In this document: in pieces, positions 7,436 to 15,682 of the stretch
Position numbering within the stretch: the first letter of the stretch is position 1
Layout of the letters: each line of letters starts with the position of its first letter
Source: Streptomyces scabiei 87.22
GTDB lineage: Bacteria; Actinomycetota; Actinomycetes; Streptomycetales; Streptomycetaceae
DNA length: 64,000 nucleotides
Reading direction: 5' to 3'
NCBI RefSeq assembly: GCF_000091305.1
Contig: NC_013929.1
Coordinates: 3,968,001-4,032,000 of the forward strand
Position numbers and translations under genes: made by a program
The notes under the pieces: generated by a model
Database searches by the model: none
Told to the model about the DNA's origin: nothing
What the model saw: only the letters and a program-made list of their open reading frames with translations

Positions 7436-9127
7436 TCAGCTCACCTTCCCCGCCAGCTCCCGGAACTGCGCCCAGCTCAGCGCGGGCTTCCCCGGATCCC
7501 ACAGCTTCTGCGACAGCGCCCGCAGCGGCATCCGCACGCCCGCAGCGACCTGTGCCTCGGTCTGCCTGTTCGCGAGGTCGCACCAGACCGCGAACGAGCC
7601 GCCGAGGATCTGGGCGTCGTACCGGGCCGGCACGGCGGTCGTGCCGCGCAGCACCCGTGGCGTCCAGGACTCGTAGATGCGCTGCCCGGTCGGGTAGAAG
7701 AACTGGTTGGGCTCGCCGAGGACGTAGTACAGGTACTCGTCGTTGTAGTTGATCACCTGCCGCCCGGCACTGAGGTACTCCACGGGCGGGCGCGCCCCGA
7801 TCTCCTTGCCCGTCCAGTACGCGACCTGGATCGACTTGTCCGCCTGGACCGAGCCGCCCCGGAAGAACCCGTCGTTCCAGGCCCGCACGGTCCGGCCGTG
7901 GCCGCGCATCAGCTTGGCGCGGTCGTTGAGCCAGCCGGTCGCGAGGTCGGCGACGGTCGCGCCGGGACCGTACTTCTGGCGTGCGGCGGCGGCCAGCTGC
8001 GGGTAGGACGCCTCGGGGTTCGACGCCATCAGCGCCCGGTACTCGTCCCCGCCGAGATGCCAGTACGCGCCCTTGAACAGACCGGCGTACTCGTCCAGCA
8101 GCTCGTCCACCACCACGGCCGACCTCGGGTTCGCGATGTCGACGGCCCCGGTCGCGGCCACGCCCTGGGCGTTCCTGAGCTGCAGCGACGGATTGGCCGC
8201 GATCACGGCCCCCAGGTGACCGGGGGAGTCGATCTCGGGGACGACCTGGATGTGCCGGCTCGCCGCGAGGTCGAGGATCTTCCGTACCTGGGCCTTGCTG
8301 AGGTGCTGCCGGGACACCACCTCGGGGTGGCTCGTGGACTCGATCCGGAAGCCCTGGTCGTCGGAGAAGTGCAGCCCGAGCTGGTTGTACTTCAGGTCGC
8401 CCAGCTCACGGACGCGGTCCTCGATCCAGCCCGCCGTGAAGTGCTTGCGCGCGATGTCGAGCATGAACCCGCGCTGCGGCTTGGCCGGCTCGTCCCGGAC
8501 GACGCCCTCCGGTGCCGTGCCGCCGCCGCGGACCTCCTGCTTCAGGGTGCGCGTCCCGTAGAAGACGCCCGCCTCGGCGGGCGCGGCGACACGTACCCGC
8601 CGGTTCTTCACGGTCAGCGTGTACGCCTCCGACCTCGGCCGGTCCGCCCCGGTCAGCGCCAGCTCCACGTCCCCGTCCCGGGGCCGTGCCTCCCCCGCGT
8701 AGGAGAGCCCCAGCTCCCCGGCGGTCAGTCGCCCCTCGTCGGCCAGCGCGGCGTTCCGGACGACGACCCGGCCGCCCGCGGCGGGCTTCCAGCCGGGGCC
8801 GCGGGCCGCCTCGTGCTGCCGTACGGCGGGGATGGTCCGCGGCTTCTGGGACAGCGCGTAGGAGCGCGAGGGCGACGGGGAGGCGGCCGGGGCCTTCTCG
8901 GCGTTCACCGACGACCCTGCCCGCGACGGCTCGGAGCCGCCGGGGGTGCGTGCCGCGTCGCCCGGCCACACGGTGACGGCCACCGCGACCGCGCCGCCCG
9001 CCAGGACGGCCCCCGTGGCCAGGAGCAACCCTTTCGACGTGATCGCCGTCTTCCTGCGGGGTGCCCTGCGCCGGCCTCGGTTCACGACGCGCCCCCGGTC
9101 CCGATCCCGGTTCCGGTCAGCATCCAC
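7436..9127 (-). CDS. Beta-N-acetylhexosaminidase, glycoside hydrolase family 20
   Basis: A 563-residue secreted or membrane-anchored enzyme that would remove terminal N-acetylglucosamine or N-acetylgalactosamine from chitin or glycan ends. An Arg-rich cytoplasmic head precedes a membrane helix at about residues 33-53 (GLLLATGAVLAGGAVAVAV). A GH20b-type N-terminal domain is followed by the catalytic barrel (FMLDIARKHF, LGLHFSDDQGFRIES). The adjacent Asp-Glu pair HLGGDEY is the expected general acid and substrate-assisting residues. The C-terminal part ends with the tryptophan-containing SFAVWCDLAN region. The start is a GTG at 9127. Divergent from the decarboxylase gene, with 189 bp between. 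Confidence 0.93.
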   Translation of the reverse strand: MDADRNRDRDRGRVVNRGRRRAPRRKTAITSKGLLLATGAVLAGGAVAVAVTVWPGDAARTPGGSEPSRAGSSVNAEKAPAASPSPSRSYALSQKPRTIPAVRQHEAARGPGWKPAAGGRVVVRNAALADEGRLTAGELGLSYAGEARPRDGDVELALTGADRPRSEAYTLTVKNRRVRVAAPAEAGVFYGTRTLKQEVRGGGTAPEGVVRDEPAKPQRGFMLDIARKHFTAGWIEDRVRELGDLKYNQLGLHFSDDQGFRIESTSHPEVVSRQHLSKAQVRKILDLAASRHIQVVPEIDSPGHLGAVIAANPSLQLRNAQGVAATGAVDIANPRSAVVVDELLDEYAGLFKGAYWHLGGDEYRALMASNPEASYPQLAAAARQKYGPGATVADLATGWLNDRAKLMRGHGRTVRAWNDGFFRGGSVQADKSIQVAYWTGKEIGARPPVEYLSAGRQVINYNDEYLYYVLGEPNQFFYPTGQRIYESWTPRVLRGTTAVPARYDAQILGGSFAVWCDLANRQTEAQVAAGVRMPLRALSQKLWDPGKPALSWAQFRELAGKVS

Positions 9128-9316
9128 GACATCTCACGCACCTCTCGCCCGCACGGTCCCCCGCTCCTCGTCCGGCCCTCTCCCGGCCGTGTCCGACTTC
9201 CCGGCTCTCTCGCGAGCCCTGCTCTCGAACCTACGACGTTCCACCGCCCCATCCGTCCACCACAGGTTCCGAAACTCTCCCGTTCGGGTGAAATTCGGGC
9301 ATCGAACGGACAGCCC

Positions 9317-9973
9317 ATGACCCGCCTCGGTAACGTGGTGGCACCTTTCGCACAGCCTGCCCAACCCGACCCATCCGCCCCGTCGGCCCCTACGCACCGC
9401 CGAGGAACCACGCTGCCTCCGCACCGTCTCCCCCACCTCCCCGGCCAGGTCGCCCTCCCGCAGCAGGTCCGCACGCCCGACCCGTCGGACCTGGAGTGGT
9501 TCAACCACACCCCCGCCGACACGGTCCGCCAGGCCCTCCTCGCCTGCCTGCGCAGCCTCCGCTGGGCCCGCCGCCTCACCGACCACCGCCCCTACCCCGA
9601 CCTGGACGCCCTGCTCGCCGCGTCGGACGAGGCGGCGTACGACCTCACGGCGGCCGACCTGGCCGAGGCGCTGGCCGGCGAGACCCTCCCGGTCCTCCCC
9701 GACGACACCTACGGCGTGGCCCACACCGCCCTGAACGCCGCCCACGCCGCCTACGAGGCCCGCTTCGGCCATGTCTTCGTGATCTCCCAGGCCGCCGCCC
9801 GCCCGGACGAACTCCTCGACCGCACGCTGGAGGGCATCCGCTCCCGCCTGACCAACGACCCGGAGGAGGAACGGGTAGTGGTCGCCGAGGAACTGCGCCG
9901 CCTGGCACGGGAACGCCTCACCACCCACGTGACCACCCGAAGAACCCCTCTCGAAGCGCCGAGGGCCCCCTAG
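9317..9973 (+). CDS. 2-oxo-4-hydroxy-4-carboxy-5-ureidoimidazoline (OHCU) decarboxylase
   Basis: A 218-residue protein. After a Pro-rich leader of about 65 residues it matches the OHCU decarboxylase family (UraD), which makes S-allantoin in urate breakdown. Recognisable blocks are HTPADTVRQALLACLRSLRW near the start of the domain and the C-terminal FGHVFVISQAAARPDELLD ... RLTNDPEEERVVVAEELRRL. The Pro-rich leader makes it longer than the usual ~165-170 residues, and the true start could be internal. No other purine-catabolism gene lies nearby. Start chosen at the first ATG after the divergent intergenic region. Confidence 0.85.
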   Translation: MTRLGNVVAPFAQPAQPDPSAPSAPTHRRGTTLPPHRLPHLPGQVALPQQVRTPDPSDLEWFNHTPADTVRQALLACLRSLRWARRLTDHRPYPDLDALLAASDEAAYDLTAADLAEALAGETLPVLPDDTYGVAHTALNAAHAAYEARFGHVFVISQAAARPDELLDRTLEGIRSRLTNDPEEERVVVAEELRRLARERLTTHVTTRRTPLEAPRAP

Positions 9974-10046
9974 GGGCGCGAGGAACCGTGCGTCTTCCAG
10001 GGGCGCGGGGAACTGCGCGACAAGCCCCCACCGACCCCGCACCCGG
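9971..10046. repeat. Dispersed streptomycete intergenic repeat
   Basis: Right after the decarboxylase stop codon the sequence AGGGGCGCGAGGAACCG is followed 28 bp later by AGGGGCGCGGGGAACTG, then CGCGACAAGCCCCCACCGAC. The second part closely resembles a short repeat seen, from memory, in many Streptomyces intergenic regions. The GGGG/CCCC elements can form a hairpin, so it may also act as a terminator. Confidence 0.6.
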
Positions 10047-10254
10047 CACCACCCGGACACCCCCACCCCGGATGCCGCCCCCTACTCACCCTTACGTGCA
10101 CCTTTGTATGCCAGTTTGATCACACCAACCCTCCCGGCTCAATCCCAGCGCAACGGCATCGCTACCATGGCCGGGGCCGGTGGACCGTACCCGGCCGGGT
10201 CAGACCGACAAGCAAGCCGGCCGGCCCCAATCCCCGCTCCCGGAGGGTTCTTCC

Positions 10255-10635
10255 GTGCCGGCTGGAACGCTGTACCGCGGCCGGGAAGGAATGTGGTCCT
10301 GGGTGGCTCATCGAGTCACCGGCGTCCTCATCTTCTTCTTCCTGTTCGTACACGTGCTGGACACCGCTCTCGTCCGTGTCTCCCCCGACGCCTACGACAA
10401 GGTCGTGGCCACGTACAAGACGCCGATCGTCGCGCTGCTGGAGTACGGCCTCGTCGCCGCCATCCTCTTCCACGCGCTCAACGGTCTTCGGGTCATCGCC
10501 GTCGACTTCTGGTCGAACGGCCCCCGTCACCAGAAGACGATGCTGTGGTCCGTCGTCGGCATCTGGCTGGTGCTGATGATCGGGGCCCTGTACCCCGTTC
10601 TCGGCCACGCCGTCCGTGAAGTCTTCGGGAGCTGA
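10255..10635 (+). CDS. sdhC: Succinate dehydrogenase cytochrome b556 subunit
   Basis: A 126-residue membrane anchor subunit of complex II, starting at a GTG (VPAGTLYRGREG) with the ribosome-binding site CGGAGGG about 7 bases upstream. Three membrane helices are visible (HRVTGVLIFFFLFVHVLDTA; IVALLEYGLVAAILFHALNG; MLWSVVGIWLVLMIGALYPV). The SWVAHRVTG and FHALNGLR motifs are family signatures, and their His residues are candidates for haem ligation. First gene of the sdhCDAB operon; sdhD begins 5 bp downstream. An open frame upstream of the GTG (to 10180) is probably the untranslated leader. Confidence 0.95.
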   Translation: MPAGTLYRGREGMWSWVAHRVTGVLIFFFLFVHVLDTALVRVSPDAYDKVVATYKTPIVALLEYGLVAAILFHALNGLRVIAVDFWSNGPRHQKTMLWSVVGIWLVLMIGALYPVLGHAVREVFGS

Positions 10636-10640
10636 GACAG

Positions 10641-11132
10641 ATGTCCGCCACTGAAACCACCGCATCCGGCATCGGCCCCGTCGAGGGCGCCGGGGAGCTG
10701 TCGGGCTACAGCCCCGACAACCCGGCCCCCTTCATCGAGCCGCCCCGCAAGCGCACCAAGAAGACCCCGAAGTCGACCCGCGGCAACTTCGAGATGGCCG
10801 CCTGGCTCTTCATGCGGCTGTCCGGCGTCGTCCTGGTCGTCCTGGTCATCGGCCACCTGATCATCCAGCTCGTCCTCGACGGCGGCGTCTCCAAGATCGG
10901 CTTCGCGTTCGTCGCGGGCCGCTGGGCGTCCCCGTTCTGGCAGACCTGGGACCTGCTGATGCTGTGGCTCGCGATGCTGCACGGCGCGAACGGCCTGCGC
11001 ACGGTCATCAACGACTACGCGGAGCGCCCGAACACCCGCCTGTGGCTGAAGGGCCTGCTCTACACCGCCACGGTGTTCACCATCCTGCTGGGCACGCTGG
11101 TGATCTTCACCTTCGACCCGAACATCCGCTAG
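10641..11132 (+). CDS. sdhD: Succinate dehydrogenase hydrophobic anchor subunit
   Basis: A 163-residue protein. The first ~50 residues are a soluble, Pro/Lys-rich extension (PRKRTKKTPKSTRGN), followed by three membrane helices (MAAWLFMRLSGVVLVVLVIG; DLLMLWLAMLHGANGLRTVI; LYTATVFTILLGTLVIFTF). The HGANGLR motif parallels the FHALNGLR motif of SdhC and supplies a likely haem-ligand His. With SdhC it anchors the SdhAB flavoprotein/iron-sulphur dimer to the membrane and binds quinone. Operon position between sdhC and sdhA, with 23 bp to sdhA. Confidence 0.95.
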   Translation: MSATETTASGIGPVEGAGELSGYSPDNPAPFIEPPRKRTKKTPKSTRGNFEMAAWLFMRLSGVVLVVLVIGHLIIQLVLDGGVSKIGFAFVAGRWASPFWQTWDLLMLWLAMLHGANGLRTVINDYAERPNTRLWLKGLLYTATVFTILLGTLVIFTFDPNIR

Positions 11133-11155
11133 GCACGGGGCTGAGGTAACCGATC

Positions 11156-12913
11156 ATGAAGATCCACAAGTACGACACCGTCATCGTCGGCGCCGGCGGC
11201 GCCGGAATGCGCGCGGCGATCGAGTCGACGCAGCGCAGCCGTACCGCCGTGCTGACCAAGCTGTACCCCACCCGCTCCCACACGGGCGCCGCGCAGGGCG
11301 GCATGGCCGCCGCGCTCGCCAACGTGGAGGAGGACAACTGGGAGTGGCACACCTTCGACACGGTCAAGGGCGGTGACTACCTGGTCGACCAGGACGCCGC
11401 CGAGATCCTGGCGAAGGAGGCCATCGACTCCGTCCTCGACCTGGAGAAGATGGGCCTGCCGTTCAACCGGACCCCGAACGGCACGATCGACCAGCGCCGC
11501 TTCGGCGGTCACAGCCGGAACCACGGCGAGGCCCCGGTCCGCCGCTCCTGCTACGCGGCCGACCGCACCGGTCACATGATCCTCCAGACGCTGTACCAGA
11601 ACTGCGTGAAGCACGGCGTGGAGTTCTTCAACGAGTTCTACGTCCTGGACCAGCTGATCACCGAGGTCGACGGCGTCAAGAAGTCCGCCGGTGTCGTGGC
11701 CTACGAGCTGGCGACCGGCGAGATCCACGTCTTCCAGGCGAAGTCCGTGATCTACGCGTCCGGCGGCTGCGGCAAGTTCTTCAAGGTGACGTCCAACGCG
11801 CACACCCTCACCGGTGACGGCCAGGCGGCCGTGTACCGCCGGGGTCTGCCGCTGGAGGACATGGAGTTCTTCCAGTTCCACCCGACCGGCATCTGGCGCA
11901 TGGGCATCCTGCTGACGGAGGGCGCCCGCGGTGAGGGCGGCATCCTCCGCAACAAGGACGGCGAGCGCTTCATGGAGAAGTACGCGCCCGTCATGAAGGA
12001 CCTCGCGTCCCGTGACGTCGTCTCCCGCTCCATCTACACGGAGATCCGCGAGGGCCGCGGCTGCGGTCCCGAGGGCGACCACGTCTACCTCGACCTCACG
12101 CACCTCCCGCCGGAGCAGCTGGACGCCAAGCTCCCGGACATCACCGAGTTCGCGCGGACCTACCTCGGCATCGAGCCCTACACGGACCCGATCCCGATCC
12201 AGCCGACCGCGCACTACGCCATGGGCGGCATCCCGACGAACGTCGAGGGTGAGGTCCTGATCGACAACACCACCGTCGTCCCGGGCCTGTACGCCGCCGG
12301 TGAGGTCGCCTGCGTCTCCGTGCACGGCGCCAACCGTCTCGGCACCAACTCGCTGCTGGACATCAACGTGTTCGGCAAGCGGGCGGGCATCGCCGCCGCC
12401 GACTACGCCTCCCGGACGGCCGACTTCGTCGAGCTGCCCGAGAACCCGGAGTCGCTCGTCGTCGAGCAGATCGAGCGCCTGCGTTCGGCCACCGGCAACG
12501 AGCGTGTGGCGGAGCTGCGGCGCGAGCTGCAGGAGACCATGGACGCCAACGTCATGGTGTTCCGCACCGAGCAGACGATCAAGACGGCGGTCGAGAAGAT
12601 CGCCGAGCTGCGGGCGCGGTACAAGAACGTGGCGATCCAGGACAAGGGCCGCCGGTTCAACACCGACCTCCTGGAGGCCATCGAGCTGGGCAACCTGCTC
12701 GACCTGGCCGAGGTCATGGCCGTGTCGGCGCTCGCCCGGAAGGAGTCCCGCGGCGGTCACTACCGCGAGGACTACCCCAACCGCGACGACGTCAACTTCA
12801 TGCGTCACACCATGGCGTACCGCGAGGTCGGCGACGACGGCTCCGAGACCGTCCGCCTCGACTACAAGCCGGTCGTCCAGACCCGCTACCAGCCGATGGA
12901 GCGTAAGTACTGA
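11156..12913 (+). CDS. sdhA: Succinate dehydrogenase flavoprotein subunit
   Basis: A 585-residue FAD subunit that oxidises succinate to fumarate in the TCA cycle. The N-terminal dinucleotide-binding motif is VIVGAGGAGMRAAIES. SHTGAAQGGMAAAL contains the His that usually carries covalent FAD. HPTGIW, the Arg-rich active-site region (HSRNHGEAPVRRSCYA) and the C-terminal RHTMAYREV are all present. The length is normal for the family. The stop codon overlaps the start of sdhB by one base (TGATG), indicating translational coupling. Confidence 0.97.
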   Translation: MKIHKYDTVIVGAGGAGMRAAIESTQRSRTAVLTKLYPTRSHTGAAQGGMAAALANVEEDNWEWHTFDTVKGGDYLVDQDAAEILAKEAIDSVLDLEKMGLPFNRTPNGTIDQRRFGGHSRNHGEAPVRRSCYAADRTGHMILQTLYQNCVKHGVEFFNEFYVLDQLITEVDGVKKSAGVVAYELATGEIHVFQAKSVIYASGGCGKFFKVTSNAHTLTGDGQAAVYRRGLPLEDMEFFQFHPTGIWRMGILLTEGARGEGGILRNKDGERFMEKYAPVMKDLASRDVVSRSIYTEIREGRGCGPEGDHVYLDLTHLPPEQLDAKLPDITEFARTYLGIEPYTDPIPIQPTAHYAMGGIPTNVEGEVLIDNTTVVPGLYAAGEVACVSVHGANRLGTNSLLDINVFGKRAGIAAADYASRTADFVELPENPESLVVEQIERLRSATGNERVAELRRELQETMDANVMVFRTEQTIKTAVEKIAELRARYKNVAIQDKGRRFNTDLLEAIELGNLLDLAEVMAVSALARKESRGGHYREDYPNRDDVNFMRHTMAYREVGDDGSETVRLDYKPVVQTRYQPMERKY

Positions 12914-13674
12914 TGGCTACCCCTGTTCTGGACAAGGTCGAGGCGGAGTCCGCCGCCTCCCCCTACATCACGGTCACGTTCCGCGTGCGCCGGTTCAACC
13001 CCGAGGTCGCGGCCGAGGCGAGCTGGCAGGACTTCGTCCTGGAGATCGACCCCAAGGAGCGCGTCCTCGACGGTCTGCACAAGATCAAGTGGGACGAGGA
13101 CGGCACCCTCACCTTCCGTCGTTCCTGCGCCCACGGCATCTGCGGGTCGGACGCCATGCGGATCAACGGCAAGAACCGTCTGGCCTGCAAGACGCTGATC
13201 AAGGACATCAACCCCGAGAAGCCGATCACGATCGAGCCCATCAAGGGCCTCACGGTCCTCAAGGACCTGGTCGTGGACATGGAGCCGTTCTTCCAGGCGT
13301 ACCGGGACGTGATGCCCTTCCTGATCACGAAGGACACCAACGAGCCGACGCGCGAGCGCTTCCAGACCGCCGAGGACCGTGAGCGCTTCGACGACACCAC
13401 GAAGTGCATCCTCTGCGCCGCGTGCACGTCCTCGTGCCCGGTGTTCTGGAACGACGGCCAGTACTTCGGTCCGGCCGCGATCGTCAACGCCCACCGCTTC
13501 ATCTTCGACTCGCGCGACGAGGCCGGTGAGCAGCGGCTGGAGATCCTCAACGACCGTGACGGCGTGTGGCGTTGCCGTACGACGTTCAACTGCACGGATG
13601 CCTGCCCGCGCGGTATCGAGGTCACCAAGGCGATCCAGGAGGTGAAGCGGGCGCTCATCACGCGCCGCTTCTGA
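12913..13674 (+). CDS. sdhB: Succinate dehydrogenase iron-sulphur subunit
   Basis: A 253-residue electron-transfer subunit. The [2Fe-2S] cluster ligands are in RRSCAHGICGSDAMRINGKN with a fourth Cys in RLACKTLI. The [4Fe-4S] cluster is in CILCAACTSSCPVF, and the last Cys set in FNCTDACPRGIEV serves the [3Fe-4S] and [4Fe-4S] clusters. It passes electrons from SdhA to quinone at the SdhCD anchor. Last gene of the operon, followed within 20 bp by a strong terminator. Confidence 0.97.
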   Translation: MATPVLDKVEAESAASPYITVTFRVRRFNPEVAAEASWQDFVLEIDPKERVLDGLHKIKWDEDGTLTFRRSCAHGICGSDAMRINGKNRLACKTLIKDINPEKPITIEPIKGLTVLKDLVVDMEPFFQAYRDVMPFLITKDTNEPTRERFQTAEDRERFDDTTKCILCAACTSSCPVFWNDGQYFGPAAIVNAHRFIFDSRDEAGEQRLEILNDRDGVWRCRTTFNCTDACPRGIEVTKAIQEVKRALITRRF

Positions 13675-13693
13675 TCCGCCGCCCCGGCACATG

Positions 13694-13729
13694 ACGGAGG
13701 GCCCGCAGGTTCACCTGCGGGCCCTCCGT
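13694..13729 (+). terminator. Terminator of the sdhCDAB operon
   Basis: A perfect 16-bp stem (13694-13709 with 13714-13729) and a 4-nt TTCA loop start 20 bp after the sdhB stop codon. There is no long T run, as is usual for streptomycete terminators. Confidence 0.85.
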
Positions 13730-13854
13730 GTGTCCGGCGGCGGCGTTCGCGCGGCCCACGCACGAGGGCCCCGTCCCCGCGCGGAGCTCAGAGGGAAGCT
13801 CCGGGGCGGACGAGGCCCTTCGGTCGATCACCCGAGCGGTGATCCGCAGCGCGA

Positions 13855-14118
13855 TCAGCCGCGCAGGACACGGCCCTGGGCGTCGGTGCGGTCGTTGCTC
13901 GTGAGGAACAGGATGCCGTCGATCAGCGACCAGAAGCCCAGGCCACCGCAGGTGAGGAGCTGGGCGACGCCCACGCCGACGGAACCGACGTAGAAGCGGC
14001 CGATGCCGAGCGTGCCGAGGAAGAGCTGCAGAACGCCGGCGACGATCTTCGACTTGTCCGAGTACGGGCGCCCCTGCGGGTCGTGGCCGAAGGGAGCGTC
14101 AGGGGTGGGGACGGTCAT
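13855..14118 (-). CDS. TM2 domain protein
   Basis: An 87-residue membrane protein. A short polar head ending in GRPYSDKSKIVAGVLQLFLG leads into two membrane helices (about residues 27-47 and 53-73). The motif GIGRFYVGSVGVGVAQLLTC is the TM2 signature. The C-terminus NDRTDAQGRVLRG is nearly identical to that of the gene at 14847-15353, so the two are paralogues. CCAGGAG lies 8 bases upstream of the ATG. Role unknown; convergent with the sdh operon. Confidence 0.85.
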   Translation of the reverse strand: MTVPTPDAPFGHDPQGRPYSDKSKIVAGVLQLFLGTLGIGRFYVGSVGVGVAQLLTCGGLGFWSLIDGILFLTSNDRTDAQGRVLRG

Positions 14119-14455
14119 GGAAATACTCCTGGATGTACTGACTCAAACAACCGAAGCGGATTGCTCCGGGGGGAATCGCAGGAGAGAAGGCGCGGCAAAA
14201 TACCGGCAGCAATCGGGCACGGCAGATACCGGCCAACGAATGAGCACGACGTAGTCCCCCGTCATCCCCCCTGTCGCGGTTGCAGCGTAGTGAGACGCAA
14301 GGGACGGACGGGAGGGGATTACAGCGATCGTTCCGATTCCGTGATCCGATTCCAGCCAACTTGCGACACCTGGGCAACATAAAGCGGGCGTAAGGGATTT
14401 ACGAGAGTCCGGAGCGGGAACGCGACACGGTTCGGCCCGTTCGTGCCGGCGCCGC
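14119..14455. other. Intergenic region upstream of a TM2 gene
   Basis: 337 bp without a convincing gene. It holds the ribosome-binding site and presumably the promoter of the TM2 gene, in a locally AT-richer stretch (about 14330-14400). I see no clear hairpin or repeat. Confidence 0.5.
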
Positions 14456-14863
14456 TCAGCGCACGTTGCGGACGATCGTCCACGTCACCGCGACACCCAG
14501 GATCAGGGCCTGGGTGCGGGGCTTCAGTTCGGGGCGCCAGCGGCGGCCGCGCAGGCCCTCGACGGCCCATCGGCCGAGCAGGGCGAGCGCGAAGGGCGCG
14601 GCGAGCAGCAGGACCCGGTTGTCGTGCCAGGCGGCTTCGAAGCGGCCGTGCATCAGGTCGTACACCATGCGGGTGCCGCCGCAGGCGGGGCAGAGGAGCC
14701 CCGTGACATAGCGGAACGGGCACTGGGGCAGTACGTGGCCGGGCTCGTGCGGGTTGGTGCCGTACAAATACGCGGCGCCCGCCAGCCCGGCGGCGGCCAC
14801 CGCGAGGGGGGCCGCCGCCGGATGCCGGAGGGCGGTGAGGCCGCGCTCAGCCACGCAGGACAC
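14456..14863 (-). CDS. DUF2752 family membrane protein
   Basis: A 135-residue protein with the DUF2752 signature CPFRYVTGLLCPACGGTR at about residues 48-65, which carries three closely spaced Cys. Membrane helices lie before it (AAAPLAVAAAGLAGAAYLYG) and after it (VLLLAAPFALALLGRWAV, then ALILGVAVTWTIV). Its start overlaps the end of the TM2 gene 14847-15353 by 17 bp, so the two are one operon. DUF2752 proteins often neighbour TM2 proteins in actinomycetes; the function is not known. Confidence 0.85.
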   Translation of the reverse strand: MSCVAERGLTALRHPAAAPLAVAAAGLAGAAYLYGTNPHEPGHVLPQCPFRYVTGLLCPACGGTRMVYDLMHGRFEAAWHDNRVLLLAAPFALALLGRWAVEGLRGRRWRPELKPRTQALILGVAVTWTIVRNVR

Positions 14864-15353
14864 GTCCGTTGGAGTCCGTGGTGTTGCTGCCGGTGAGCAG
14901 GATGATGCCGTCGACCAGCGCCCAGATGCCGAGGCCGCCGCAGGTGAACAGCTGCGCGAGGCCGAGGCCGACGTGACCGATGTAGAAGCGGCCGACGCCG
15001 AAGGAGCCCAGGAACAGCGAGAGGATGCCGGCGACGATCTTCGACTTGTCCGAGTACGGGCGCCCGTAGGGGTCGTAGCCGTACGGGGCGTTGGGGTCGC
15101 CGGTGTACGCGCCGCCCGGCGTGGGAGGCACCTGGTAGCCGCCGCCCTGGGGGTAACCGCCCTGCTGCGGATAGCCGTAGCCGGGCTGTCCCGCGCCCGG
15201 CTGCGGGTAACCGCCCGGAGCCCCGTACGGGTCGCCGGCCTGCGGAGCCCCGTAGGGGTTGGCGCCCGGCTGGCCGGGGGCCGCGCCCGGGTACCCGTAT
15301 CCGGGCTGCGGCGGCTGCGGGGGCTGAGCGGGCTGCTGAGGCTGCTCGGTCAC
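14847..15353 (-). CDS. TM2 domain protein with Pro/Gly/Tyr-rich head
   Basis: A 168-residue protein starting at a GTG (VTEQPQQPAQ) with GCAGGAG about 9 bases upstream. The first ~90 residues are a PQPGYGYP-type low-complexity head. The rest is a TM2 domain (GRPYSDKSKIVAGILSLFLG, GVGRFYIGHVGLGLAQLFTC) ending in NGRVLRG, very close to the protein at 13855-14118. The frame extends to 15401 but the upstream part lacks a ribosome-binding site. Overlaps the DUF2752 gene by 17 bp. Confidence 0.85.
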   Translation of the reverse strand: MTEQPQQPAQPPQPPQPGYGYPGAAPGQPGANPYGAPQAGDPYGAPGGYPQPGAGQPGYGYPQQGGYPQGGGYQVPPTPGGAYTGDPNAPYGYDPYGRPYSDKSKIVAGILSLFLGSFGVGRFYIGHVGLGLAQLFTCGGLGIWALVDGIILLTGSNTTDSNGRVLRG

Positions 15354-15682
15354 GGTACTGACTCCTGCGTGTCGTTTGCTTGAGCGGCCGGAGCGGCTCA
15401 ATGACTGAATTGCTGAACGGCTGAACGGCTGACTATGGGCTGTCCGTCATATTGCAGGAGGGAAGGGCCCGGAGAGAAGTTGTCCCCTCGACCGGACCCC
15501 CGGCCCGCTCCCGCGTGTGGGCGGAGTCACATCCCGCGGACATGACCCCCGTGCCCCCGGCGAGCAGCATCGCCTTGCTGAGGTTGCCATCGAGCATACG
15601 GTCGCCCTGATGGAGGGGACAGCCGGTCTGCGGGGTTCCGTTCCCGTGGGCGACGGTCCGCATCGGGACCGGTGCGTCCGGG
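15354..15682. other. Intergenic region
   Basis: About 330 bp between the TM2/DUF2752 operon and the convergently placed end of the DsbA-like gene. It presumably contains the TM2 operon promoter near 15420-15460, where the sequence is least GC-rich. A small minus-strand frame (15433-15663) lacks coding-type codon use and is not called. Confidence 0.45.

Noticed and set aside
11129..12808. A 559-codon minus-strand frame opposite sdhA
   Set aside because: It mirrors the well-conserved sdhA codons; no domain or start signal is seen.
15433..15663. Small minus-strand frame with a possible lipobox-like AGC
   Set aside because: No ribosome-binding site, no third-position GC bias and no plausible signal sequence.
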